7,005 nt of DNA from Pseudomonadota bacterium (GCA_021808185.1 JAKBCB010000188.1:1-7005), one strand, 5' to 3'; shown: positions 1 through 6,638, counted from the stretch's first letter. Numbers and translations are program-made. The notes: a model not told the origin generated them from the sequence alone.

Positions 1-2085
1 GGCGGCCCGCCGGGCAGCGACGACGCGGACGGCGACCGCTTCATCGAGATCTGGAATCTCGTGTTCATGCAGTTCGAGGAAGGCCCGCCCGGCACCCGCG
101 TGGCCCTGCCGCGCCCGTCCATCGACACCGGCCTGGGGCTGGAGCGGTTCGCGGCGATCCTGCAAGGCAAGCACGACAACTACGACACGGACACGTTCCG
201 CGCGCTGATCCTGGCCAGCGCCGAGGCCACCGGGCAAGACCCGGACGGGCCGTTCAAGACCAGCCACCGCGTCGTGGCCGACCATCTGCGCTCCACGTCG
301 TTCCTGATCGCCGACGGCGTGCTGCCGTCCAACGAAGGTCGCGGCTACGTGCTGCGCCGCATCATGCGCCGCGCCATGCGCCACGCGCACATGATGGGCG
401 CGCGCGAGCCGATCATGTGGCAACTCGTCCCGGCGCTGGTGCGCCAGATGGGCGCCGCGTACCCCGAACTGGTGCGCGCGCAGTCGCTGATCGTGGAGAC
501 GCTGCGGCTGGAGGAAACCCGCTTCAAGGCGATGCTGGAACGCGGCCTCGGCCTGCTCGGCGAGGCGACCGGCAAGCTCGGCCAGGGGGCCGCGCTGCCC
601 GGCGAGGTGGCGTTCAAGCTGTACGACACGTTCGGCTTCCCGCTCGATCTGACGCAGGACGCGCTGCGCGAGCAGGGCCGCGCGGTGGATACGGCGGGCT
701 TCGAGACCGCGATGGCCGAGCAGCGCCGCCGCGCGCGCGCCGCCTGGGCCGGATCGGGCGAGGCGGCGACGGACCGGGTGTGGTTCGAGCTGAAGGAGAA
801 GCTCGGCGCCACCGAGTTCCTCGGCTACGCGACGGAGACGGCGGAGGCGGCGATCACCGGCCTCGTCGTCGGCGGCCATCCGGTCGATAGCGCGCCGGCG
901 GGCGCGGAAGTGGCCGTGGTGCTGAACCAGACCCCGTTCTACGGCGAAAGCGGTGGGCAGGTGGGCGATACCGGCACCATCACCGCCCCCGGCCTCGTCA
1001 TCCACGTCACCGACACGCAGAAGAAGCAGGACGTGTTCGTCCATCTCGGCCGTGTGGTCGAGGGCGAGGCGCGCGTCGGCGGCGCGGTGCTGGCCGAGGT
1101 GGACCATGGCCGCAGAAGCGCGATCCGCGCCCACCATTCCGCGACGCACCTGCTGCACGAGGCGCTGCGCCGCCGCCTGGGCGAGCATGTGGCGCAGAAA
1201 GGCAGCCTGAACGCGCCGGACCGGCTGCGCTTCGACGTGAGCCAGCCGACGCCGATCACCCGCGACGATCTTGCCGTCGTCGAGGCCGAGGTCAACGCGA
1301 AGGTTCGGGAAAACAGCGAAGTCACCACCCGGCTGATGACGCCGGATCAGGCCGTCGCGGAAGGCGCCATGGCGCTGTTCGGCGAGAAATACGGCGAGGA
1401 AGTGCGCGTCGTCTCCATGGGCGCGGGGTCCGGTCACCGCCCGGCGTGGTCCATCGAGCTGTGCGGCGGCACGCATGTCCGCCGCACCGGCGATATCGGG
1501 CTGTTCCGCATCGTCTCCGAAAGCGCCGTCAGCGCCGGGGTGCGCCGGATCGAGGCGGTGGTGGGCGAGGCGGCGCTGGCGATGGTGGCGGAAACCGACC
1601 GCCGGCTGGCCGAGGTGGCCGCGGCCCTGCGCACCAGCGCCGCCGACGTGCCCGAGCGCGTGTCCGCGTTGCTGGAAGACCGCCGCAAGCTGGAACGCGA
1701 AATTTCCGACCTGCGGAAAAAGCTCGCCACCGGCGGCGGCGCGGCGGAAGCCGAGGACATCGCGGGCATCAAATTCACCGCCCGCAACCTCGGCGACGTG
1801 CCGCCGCGCGACCTGAAAGGGCTGGCCGAGGCGATCGGCAAGCAGGCCGGCCCTGGCGTGGTGGCGCTGGTCTCGACCGCCGAGGGCAAGGCCAGCATCG
1901 TCGTCGGCGTGGCGCCGGAACTGGCCGGGCGGTTCAACGCGGTGGACCTGGTGCGCGCGGCCAGCACGGCGCTGGGCGGCAAGGGCGGCGGCGGGCGGCC
2001 GGACATGGCGCAGGCCGGCGGCCCGGACGCGGCGGCGGCGGACGCGGCGCTGGCCGCCATCCGGGCGGCGCTGGAAGCGGCGTAG
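1..2085 (+). CDS. alaS: Alanyl-tRNA synthetase, 5'-truncated by window edge
   Basis: Cytoplasmic class II enzyme that charges tRNA-Ala with alanine and hydrolyses mischarged Ser/Gly-tRNA-Ala. The reading frame is already open at base 1, so the gene begins outside the window; 694 codons are present. Compared with the E. coli enzyme (about 876 residues), roughly 180 N-terminal residues holding class II motifs 1 and 2 are missing. Visible in order: the DGDRFIEIWNLVFMQF segment (window codons 10-25), motif 3 GLGLER (codons 44-49), the editing-domain HSATH zinc motif (His codons 379 and 383), the CGGTH motif (Cys codon 488, His codon 492), a coiled stretch rich in Arg/Glu/Lys near codons 560-580, and the C-terminal DHHA1 domain ending in the glycine-rich GGGGRPDMAQAGG signature. 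All editing-site ligands are intact, so it looks functional. It converges on the SIS gene with only 11 bases between the stops. The identification is secure. Confidence 0.98.
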   Translation, partial: GGPPGSDDADGDRFIEIWNLVFMQFEEGPPGTRVALPRPSIDTGLGLERFAAILQGKHDNYDTDTFRALILASAEATGQDPDGPFKTSHRVVADHLRSTSFLIADGVLPSNEGRGYVLRRIMRRAMRHAHMMGAREPIMWQLVPALVRQMGAAYPELVRAQSLIVETLRLEETRFKAMLERGLGLLGEATGKLGQGAALPGEVAFKLYDTFGFPLDLTQDALREQGRAVDTAGFETAMAEQRRRARAAWAGSGEAATDRVWFELKEKLGATEFLGYATETAEAAITGLVVGGHPVDSAPAGAEVAVVLNQTPFYGESGGQVGDTGTITAPGLVIHVTDTQKKQDVFVHLGRVVEGEARVGGAVLAEVDHGRRSAIRAHHSATHLLHEALRRRLGEHVAQKGSLNAPDRLRFDVSQPTPITRDDLAVVEAEVNAKVRENSEVTTRLMTPDQAVAEGAMALFGEKYGEEVRVVSMGAGSGHRPAWSIELCGGTHVRRTGDIGLFRIVSESAVSAGVRRIEAVVGEAALAMVAETDRRLAEVAAALRTSAADVPERVSALLEDRRKLEREISDLRKKLATGGGAAEAEDIAGIKFTARNLGDVPPRDLKGLAEAIGKQAGPGVVALVSTAEGKASIVVGVAPELAGRFNAVDLVRAASTALGGKGGGGRPDMAQAGGPDAAAADAALAAIRAALEAA

Positions 2086-2096
2086 CTAAGCGGCGG

Positions 2097-3113
2097 CTAT
2101 ACCGTCCGCGTCACCTTCAGCAGCCCGGGCGGATGGTCCGGGTCGCGGCCACGGGCGCGGGCGGCGGCTTCGGCGGCGAGGTAGAAGCTGACCAGTTGCG
2201 GCAGCAGGTCGGTGTCCGCGTGGTCCGGCGGCACCGTCGGCAGCGTGCGGATGTTCGGCCCCGTCAGCCCGGCCGCGAACACCGGGGCACCGGCGGCCGA
2301 CAAATCGGCCAACAGGGCGGCGGTACCGGATTGGCCGGCATCGGACTGCACGAACCCCAGCAAGGGAAAATCCGGCCCCGCCAGCGCGCGCGGGCCATGC
2401 GCGAGTTCGGCCGAGCTGTAGGCCATGCCGGCAACCCCGGTGGTCTCGGCCAGTTTCAGCGCCGCCTCGTGCGCGATGGCGAGGCCCGGGCCTCGGCCGA
2501 CCGTGAACATCCGGTTCACCCGCGACAATTCGGCGGTCAGCGGCGACCAGTCCAGCGTGACAGCCGCCGCCAGACGCTCCGGCAGGCGGGCCAGCGCGGC
2601 AGACAGCGCGGCGTCGCCGGTCCAGGCGGCAACCAGCGCGAGCGAGGCGGCCAGGGTCGCCAGCACCGATTTCGTCGCCGCCACGCTGCGCTCCGGCCCC
2701 GCCTGGATGTCGAGCACCAGTTCGCAGGCCCGCGCGAGCGGGGAGTCGGCGTCGTTCACAATGGCCAAGGTCAGCGCGCCGGACTGTCTGGCATCCTCGG
2801 TCTGGCGGATCAGGTCGGGGCTGCGGCCGGATTGCGAGATGGCGACGAACAGCATCCCCGCCACGCGCTGCCGCCGCCCATACAGCGAGGCGATGGAAGG
2901 CATCGCGGCGGCGGCGACCAGACCCAGCTCGCGCGCCAGCAGATAGCGAAGAAACGTGCCCGCATGGCCGGAACTGCCGCGCGCGCAGACCAGCACCGTC
3001 GCCGGGTCCAGCGCGCGCAGGCGCGCCGCCACGGCGGCGAAGGCCGGCCCCTGCGCGAGGCACCGCGCCACCGCGGCCGCCGATTCCCGCGCTTCCTCCG
3101 CCATCAGCGTCAT
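2097..3113 (-). CDS. Double-SIS-domain sugar-phosphate deaminase/isomerase (NagB-II / GlmS C-half type)
   Basis: A 338-residue protein with two SIS (sugar isomerase) domains, related to the isomerase half of GlmS but without the N-terminal glutaminase domain. Members of this group (NagB-II, AgaS-like) usually deaminate glucosamine-6-phosphate or a related amino-sugar phosphate to the ketose phosphate plus ammonia in the cytoplasm. Domain 1 shows CARGSSGHAG (residues 43-52), the phosphate-binding AISQSGRSPD (91-100), NDADSPL (120-126) and GPERSVAATKS (139-149). Domain 2 shows GRG (206-208), EAALKL (216-221) and AELAHGP (235-241). I chose the ATG at 3113 because AAGGGG stands about 9 bases before it; the frame stays open to an ATG at 3215, and a start at 3155 would overlap the ROK stop. 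It lies 22 bases behind the ROK gene, which suggests co-transcription and amino-sugar use. Family certain; exact substrate unknown; no nagA is in the window. Confidence 0.9.
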   Translation of the reverse strand: MTLMAEEARESAAAVARCLAQGPAFAAVAARLRALDPATVLVCARGSSGHAGTFLRYLLARELGLVAAAAMPSIASLYGRRQRVAGMLFVAISQSGRSPDLIRQTEDARQSGALTLAIVNDADSPLARACELVLDIQAGPERSVAATKSVLATLAASLALVAAWTGDAALSAALARLPERLAAAVTLDWSPLTAELSRVNRMFTVGRGPGLAIAHEAALKLAETTGVAGMAYSSAELAHGPRALAGPDFPLLGFVQSDAGQSGTAALLADLSAAGAPVFAAGLTGPNIRTLPTVPPDHADTDLLPQLVSFYLAAEAAARARGRDPDHPPGLLKVTRTV

Positions 3114-3135
3114 CGCCTCGTTCCCCTTCTGCCCG

Positions 3136-4356
3136 TCAGCCGGCGGTGTGGACATCGCGCGGCATCGGCTGGAACGCCTCCAGCGCCAGCGCCGCCCCAC
3201 CCATCGGCACCGCATCCGTGCCGAAGGGCGAGACGAGCACGGTCGCGTCCTCCAGCATCACCGGCAGGCCGTTGGCCGCCAGCGCCCGCCGCGCCGCCGC
3301 CATCAGCGCCGCCGCCAGCACCGCGAGGTTGCCGCCCAGCACCACCGCGCGCGGATTGACCACGTTGACCAGATTGGCCAGCGCGAGGCCCAGATGCCCG
3401 CCCGCTTCCTCCAGCACCGCCACCACCGCCGCGTCCCCCTCGGCCGGCGCGGCGGCGATGGCCTCGGCCCCCGCCAGATCGCGCCCGGCCTCGCGCAGCC
3501 GCGCCACGATGGCACGCTCGGAGACATACGCCTCCAGGCAGCCGCGCCCGCCGCATTTGCACGCGCGGCCGCCGGGGACGATCTTCATGTGGCCCAACTC
3601 GCCCGCCAGCCCGTCGCAGCCGCGATAGAGCTGGCCGCCGAAATGCAGCCCGCCGCCGATGCCGGCATTGCCGTAGATGAACACGAAGTCGCGCATCCCG
3701 CGCGCGACGCCGAAAATCCGCTCGGCCAGCGCCGCCGCCTTGGCGTCGTTATCGACATGCACCGGCACCGCGAACGCCTCGCGCAGCCACGCGGCCAGCG
3801 GCATGTCGCGCCAGCCGAGATTGGGCGCGAGCACCAGATGCCCGGTGGCGTCCAGCAATCCGGGAACGCCGATGCCGATATGGCAGAGCTTGCCGCTGCT
3901 TGCTTCCTCCGCCGCCGCGATCTCCGCCACGCCGCGTTGCAGCGTCGCCAGCGCCGTCGCGCGGTCGGTGCTGCCCGGCAGGTCGAGCCGCGCGCGGCGG
4001 TGCCCGTCCAGCCCCATGGCGACGAGGCTGATCGCGTCCGGCTCCAGCGCCGCCCCCACCAGCAGCCCGGCGCGCGGGGCGATGGCCAGCCGGCTCTCCG
4101 GCCGCCCGGCCTGGCCGCTGCGCAGGGGCGCGGAGCGGGCGACGATGCCGTCGCCCTCCAGCCGCGCCACGATGGCCGAGACGGTCGCCGCGTCCAGCCC
4201 GGTGAGGCCGACGAGCGAGCGTTGCGAGCTGCTCGGGTTCTCACGCAAGGCGTGGAAAATCCGCGCCGTGTTCAGCCGCCGGATGGCAGCCGAATTCAGA
4301 CGTGTTCCCGCCGCTCCCGCGCCCTCGGCGCGCGATTGTGCCTCGCCATCGCTCAT
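3136..4356 (-). CDS. ROK-family transcriptional regulator (NagC/Mlc-like)
   Basis: A 406-residue protein joining an N-terminal winged helix-turn-helix to a ROK sugar-binding domain, so probably a sugar- or sugar-phosphate-responsive repressor or activator. The DNA-binding part covers about residues 20-95: RRLNTARIFHALREN (26-40), helix-turn-helix around 46-67, and the SGQAGRPE wing (80-87). The ROK part has IGIGVPG (160-166), VDNDAKAAALAE (201-212, with the usual Asp204), GIGGG (232-236), GELGH (252-256) and the zinc motif CKCGGRGC (266-273). His256 with Cys266, Cys268 and Cys273 has the spacing of the Mlc zinc site. The kinase-type DxGxT ATP loop near residue 100 is absent (VGAALEPD instead), which favours a pure regulator over a sugar kinase. 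The chosen ATG at 4356 has no good ribosome site; alternatives at 4392 and 4485 are not better, and the last would overlap the dehydrogenase start. Likely controls the downstream SIS gene and possibly the divergent dehydrogenase. Confidence 0.92.
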   Translation of the reverse strand: MSDGEAQSRAEGAGAAGTRLNSAAIRRLNTARIFHALRENPSSSQRSLVGLTGLDAATVSAIVARLEGDGIVARSAPLRSGQAGRPESRLAIAPRAGLLVGAALEPDAISLVAMGLDGHRRARLDLPGSTDRATALATLQRGVAEIAAAEEASSGKLCHIGIGVPGLLDATGHLVLAPNLGWRDMPLAAWLREAFAVPVHVDNDAKAAALAERIFGVARGMRDFVFIYGNAGIGGGLHFGGQLYRGCDGLAGELGHMKIVPGGRACKCGGRGCLEAYVSERAIVARLREAGRDLAGAEAIAAAPAEGDAAVVAVLEEAGGHLGLALANLVNVVNPRAVVLGGNLAVLAAALMAAARRALAANGLPVMLEDATVLVSPFGTDAVPMGGAALALEAFQPMPRDVHTAG

Positions 4357-4483
4357 GGGCCGGAACACTCGCACGATTCCGGGGCGCGCCATACCGGGAT
4401 GCGGGCACTTCTGCTTTGCCCCGCGATGCGTATGCTGCCGCGCCAGAAACGGGCGGACCCAGCGTGTCCGCGAGCGGGGGACC
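4357..4483. promoter_or_regulatory. Divergent intergenic control region (ROK regulator / SDR)
   Basis: These 127 bases separate two divergent starts and must hold the promoters for both genes, unless the ROK gene really begins further upstream. I see no strong sigma-70 boxes; the best plus-strand candidate is TTCTGC, 16 bases, TATGCT around 4410-4436, which is weak. An imperfect inverted repeat, ATTCCGG (4376-4382) and CCGGGAT (4394-4400), spaced by 11 bases and matching at 6 of 7 positions, could be a regulator site. It does not resemble the AT-rich NagC/Mlc operator of enterics. The role as a control region follows from gene orientation; the individual sites are guesses. Confidence 0.4.
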
Positions 4484-5254
4484 ATGCAACCGAACGACGC
4501 AACCTACCCGAGCCTGCGCGGCCGCGCGGTGCTGATCACCGGCGGGGCCGGCGGCATCGGTGCCAGCCTTGTCGAGCATTTCTGCGCCCAGGGCGCGCGC
4601 GTGGCGTTCCTCGACATCGCCGACGGGCCGGCCGAGGCGCTCGCCTCACGCATCGAGGGCGCGGGCCGGCCCCGGCCGCATTACGGACATGCCGACGTGA
4701 CCGATATCGGCCAGTTGCGCGACGCGATCCGCGCCGCCGCGACCGCGCTGGGGCCGTTCCACGTCCTCGTCAACAATGCCGCGCACGACGAGCGGCACCG
4801 CTGGCAGGACGTGACGCCCGAGTACTGGGACCAGCGCATCGCGATCAACCTGCGCCACCAGTTCTTCGCCATCCAGGCGGTGGCCCCCGCGATGATCGAG
4901 GCGGGCGGCGGCTCGATCGTCAATTTCGGCTCGACCAGCTGGCGGCTCGGCAATGGCGGGATGCCGGCCTACACCGCGAGCAAGGCGGGCGTGGAGGCGC
5001 TGACCCGCAGCTTCGCGCGCGACCTGGGCGAGCACCGCATCCGGGTGAACACGGTGCTGCCCGGCTGGATCATGACCGAGCGGCAGTTGTCGCTGTGGAT
5101 GACGGAAGCCTCGGAACAGGTGCGCCGCGACGGGCAATGCCTGAAGGACCGGCTGTATCCGCCCGACATCGCCCGCCTCGTGCTCTGGCTCGCCGCCGAC
5201 GACAGCCGGATGGCGACGAACCAGACATGGTGCGTCGATGGGGGCTGGATCTAG
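4484..5254 (+). CDS. SDR-family sugar 1-dehydrogenase (D-xylose/L-arabinose dehydrogenase-like)
   Basis: A 256-residue classical short-chain dehydrogenase. Seen in the sequence: the cofactor loop TGGAGGIG (residues 19-26), Asp44 at the end of the second strand (typical of NAD rather than NADP preference), NNAA (97-100), Asn122, Ser150, and YTASK with Tyr163 and Lys167, giving a complete catalytic tetrad. From memory it resembles Caulobacter XylB (NAD-dependent D-xylose dehydrogenase) in the N-terminal YPSLRG, in NNAxxDxRH, in the YWDxRIxxNLRH stretch (114-125) and in QCLK/DAGW-type C-terminal motifs. It may therefore oxidise an aldose at C1 to its lactone in the cytoplasm. The ATG at 4484 is supported by this N-terminal match; GGGGG sits three bases upstream, a close and weak ribosome site. 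It is divergent from the ROK gene and convergent with the VOC gene. Family certain, sugar substrate inferred. Confidence 0.92.
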   Translation: MQPNDATYPSLRGRAVLITGGAGGIGASLVEHFCAQGARVAFLDIADGPAEALASRIEGAGRPRPHYGHADVTDIGQLRDAIRAAATALGPFHVLVNNAAHDERHRWQDVTPEYWDQRIAINLRHQFFAIQAVAPAMIEAGGGSIVNFGSTSWRLGNGGMPAYTASKAGVEALTRSFARDLGEHRIRVNTVLPGWIMTERQLSLWMTEASEQVRRDGQCLKDRLYPPDIARLVLWLAADDSRMATNQTWCVDGGWI

Positions 5255-5305
5255 GCAGAGCTTCGCTGCCTGTCGCGCGGAAGCGCGGGCGCGATGAAAA
5301 GCCCC
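5255..5305. terminator. Possible weak bidirectional terminator between convergent SDR and VOC genes
   Basis: The 51-base gap between two converging stop codons holds a perfect 5-base stem, CGCGC (5274-5278) and GCGCG (5283-5287), closed by a GGAA loop. A weaker GCAG (5255-5258)/CTGC (5266-5269) stem lies beside it. No T-run follows the stem on either strand, so it does not meet the usual Rho-independent pattern. Position favours a terminator; structure only weakly supports it. Confidence 0.25.
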
Positions 5306-5710
5306 CTACCCGCGCGGCTGGATCAGATCCCACAGATTGCCGAACATGTCGCGGAACACCGCGACGGTGCCGTACGGCTCCTCGCGCGGGGTTTCCCGAA
5401 ACGCCACGCCGCGCGCCTGGTAGGCGGCGAAGTCGCGGGCGAAATCGTCGGTGTGCAGGAACAGGAACACCCGCCCGCCGGTTTGGTCGCCGACACGCGA
5501 CGCCTGCTCCGGCGTGGCCGCGCGGGCCAGCACCAAATGCGCGCCGCCCTCGCCCGGCGGGGCGACGACGACGAACCGCTTGCCGCCGCCCATGTCCTCG
5601 TCGCGCACGCACACGAAGCCGAGAACGCCGGTGTAGTAGGCCAGCGCCGTGTCGTAATCGGGCACCAGCAGGGCGATGGCGGCGAGCTGCTGGCGGGGGG
5701 ATTGGGTCAT
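5306..5710 (-). CDS. VOC-superfamily (glyoxalase/bleomycin-resistance fold) protein
   Basis: A 134-residue cytoplasmic protein of one vicinal-oxygen-chelate module pair. The first beta-alpha unit is IALLVPDYDTALAYY (residues 12-26) followed by GVLGF (28-32). The second runs from GGRVFLFLHTDDF (78-90) to the end, with PYGTVAVF, DMFGN and WDL near the C terminus. Length is normal for the family. The start is well supported: GGAGG at 5721-5717 stands 6 bases before the ATG. Aligned by eye with metal-dependent members, the usual first His falls on Ala11, the third ligand on Phe82 and the last Glu on Asp128, so a glyoxalase I-type metal site looks unlikely. It could be a binding or resistance protein or an unusual enzyme; no substrate can be named. 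It follows the PEP-CTERM gene by 67 bases on the same strand, but the two look functionally unrelated. Confidence 0.88.
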   Translation of the reverse strand: MTQSPRQQLAAIALLVPDYDTALAYYTGVLGFVCVRDEDMGGGKRFVVVAPPGEGGAHLVLARAATPEQASRVGDQTGGRVFLFLHTDDFARDFAAYQARGVAFRETPREEPYGTVAVFRDMFGNLWDLIQPRG

Positions 5711-5777
5711 CGGGGGCCTCCGGAACGGGGGCGTGCCCTATAGCGGCCGTCCCCCGCGCCGGCCAGCCCGCGTGCGG
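5711..5777 (-). promoter_or_regulatory. Short spacer with possible VOC-gene promoter and a GC-rich hairpin
   Basis: Between the PEP-CTERM stop and the VOC start. Read on the minus strand, it contains a TATAGG box about 30 bases before the VOC start codon, with TGGCCG 17 bases further up as a weak -35 partner (3 of 6 matches). An inverted repeat GGCCG (5745-5749)/CGGCC (5760-5764) with a 10-base loop could act as a transcription stop for the PEP-CTERM gene, though there is no T-run. Both calls are tentative. Confidence 0.25.
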
Positions 5778-6467
5778 CTAGACGGGGGCGGAGCGGCGGC
5801 GGCGGATTCCGGCCACGGCGGCGACGCCCGCGAGCGTCAGCGCCAGCGTCGCGGGCTCGGGCACCGATGTCCCGTTCGTGGCAAAGGCCACTTCGCCCAC
5901 GGTGGCGACGGAGTTGCCGTAGTTCGAATCGATTTGCAGCTCGACATACCGCGCGCTGGTCAGTGCCAGATTGAACACCGTCGCCGGGTCCTGCCCGCCA
6001 CCGCCGACACCCTGCGGGTTGGTGAAGCTGCCGACCAGGGTAGCGCCGGTGAAGGCGGCGTTGGATGCCGTGTAAACCTTGAAGTTCTGGGTATCCGCGG
6101 TGCTGCCGCTGGCGTCGTTCCAGAGCGCCAGGCGGCTGAGCGAATAGACCGCCCCCATGTCGAACCCGATCGTAATCGGGTAGATCGGGTTAGAAGGACT
6201 ATCCCAGCCGTTCACATCATTGGCGGTGGATGTCGGGTTGCTGGCGATATACGTGTCGAAATTGGTCACGCCGGAGGTAAATCCTGCCGACAGACCGGAT
6301 TGATTGATCATGTTGCTGCTGGAAAACGTCGCGCTGTAGTCGCCGGCCGAGTTGCTGATCACCGAGGTCGGCGAACGGATCACGTCCGCCGAGGCGCCAA
6401 AAGACGCGAACGCGGCGCCGAGCGCCACACCGCATGCGATACAAGCCTGGACGGTCCTTTGGCGCAC
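5778..6467 (-). CDS. Secreted PEP-CTERM protein with F5/8C (discoidin)-like domain
   Basis: A 229-residue exported protein. It has a signal peptide with a basic N terminus (RQR), a hydrophobic core and a likely cut after ASA at residue 27. The middle (about 30-195) is rich in Ser, Thr and Asn. It carries features of a discoidin/F5/8C beta-sandwich: IGFDMGAVYSLSRLALWND (about 99-117), then ARYVELQID and VGEVAF near the end. The C terminus is a textbook PEP-CTERM sorting signal: VPEP (202-205), a hydrophobic helix, then RRRR and a short tail. Proteins of this kind are normally processed by a membrane exosortase, and many belong to exopolysaccharide-producing bacteria; no exosortase lies in the window. 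The start is GTG, supported by GGAG 9 bases upstream at 6480-6477. Sampled G+C (53% at 6181-6240) is well below that of alaS. The domain suggests carbohydrate or surface binding, but the ligand is unknown. Confidence 0.92.
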   Translation of the reverse strand: MRQRTVQACIACGVALGAAFASFGASADVIRSPTSVISNSAGDYSATFSSSNMINQSGLSAGFTSGVTNFDTYIASNPTSTANDVNGWDSPSNPIYPITIGFDMGAVYSLSRLALWNDASGSTADTQNFKVYTASNAAFTGATLVGSFTNPQGVGGGGQDPATVFNLALTSARYVELQIDSNYGNSVATVGEVAFATNGTSVPEPATLALTLAGVAAVAGIRRRRSAPV

Positions 6468-6484
6468 TGATTACCACTCCCAAT

Positions 6485-6520
6485 AGCAACGCTGTTGCAG
6501 CGATGCCAGGAATCGTTGCT
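6485..6520 (-). repeat. Inverted repeat in the PEP-CTERM leader
   Basis: AGCAACG (6485-6491) and CGTTGCT (6514-6520) form a perfect 7-base inverted repeat with a 22-base loop. Nested alternatives exist: GCAAC (6486-6490)/GTTGC (6494-6498), and GCTG (6491-6494)/CAGC (6498-6501). If transcription of the PEP-CTERM gene begins near the CATAAT box, this lies inside the leader and ends 4 bases before the GGGAG ribosome site. It could be an mRNA hairpin affecting translation or a protein-binding site. Confidence 0.45.
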
Positions 6521-6576
6521 GACCGCAAGCGTCCTGACTGTGATCGTCTTGCACATTATGTAACTTGATGTATCCG

Positions 6577-6592
6577 CCGGCGTCCCCGCCGG
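6577..6592 (+). repeat. Perfect GC-rich hairpin upstream of the hydrolase gene
   Basis: CCGGCG (6577-6582), a TCCC loop, and CGCCGG (6587-6592) form a perfect 6-base stem 46 bases before the hydrolase start. An overlapping CCCC/GGGG pairing around 6584-6598 is an alternative fold. It may be a leader hairpin or simply a consequence of high G+C. Confidence 0.3.
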
Positions 6593-6638
6593 TCGGGGCG
6601 CGATTGCCGCGCCGCACCCAGATCGTTATAACGAAGCG

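Larger units (their letters stand above)
6468..6638. promoter_or_regulatory. Divergent promoter region between PEP-CTERM and glycoside-hydrolase genes
   Basis: 171 bases between two divergent starts. It includes an AT-rich patch at 6541-6573 (11 of 33 bases are G/C), striking in this genome and typical of a promoter. On the minus strand CATAAT (6560-6555) is a good -10 candidate for the PEP-CTERM gene, though no matching -35 is seen (ACGCCG at 17-base spacing). On the plus strand CTGACT followed after 17 bases by TATGTA is a weak candidate for the hydrolase gene. The inverted repeats here are listed separately. Location is convincing; exact promoter boxes are not. Confidence 0.5.

Noticed and set aside
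345..2060. Minus-strand open frames antisense to alaS
   Set aside because: Ser/Arg/Ala-rich shadows of the confidently identified synthetase; no ribosome site or family motif.
1446..3359. Plus-strand open frame of over 600 codons overlapping the end of alaS and the SIS gene
   Set aside because: It lies in another frame of alaS and then antisense to SIS; Arg/Gly-rich low-complexity translation with no recognisable motif.
4383..4390. GGCGCGCC palindrome as a stand-alone protein-binding site
   Set aside because: Such 8-base palindromes are expected by chance in DNA this rich in G+C; it is kept only as part of the larger candidate repeat.
4483..4485. Upstream ATG for the ROK gene, overlapping the SDR start codon on the opposite strand
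   Set aside because: The extra 43 residues are unlike ROK N-termini, which normally begin shortly before the helix-turn-helix, and this start would leave no control region between the genes.
2956..5781. Very long plus-strand open frame (about 940 codons) running through the ROK, SDR and VOC region
   Set aside because: It is antisense to the ROK and VOC genes and out of frame with the SDR. It is dominated by Arg, Ala, Pro and Gly, as expected of stop-poor frames in high-G+C DNA, and shows no domain.
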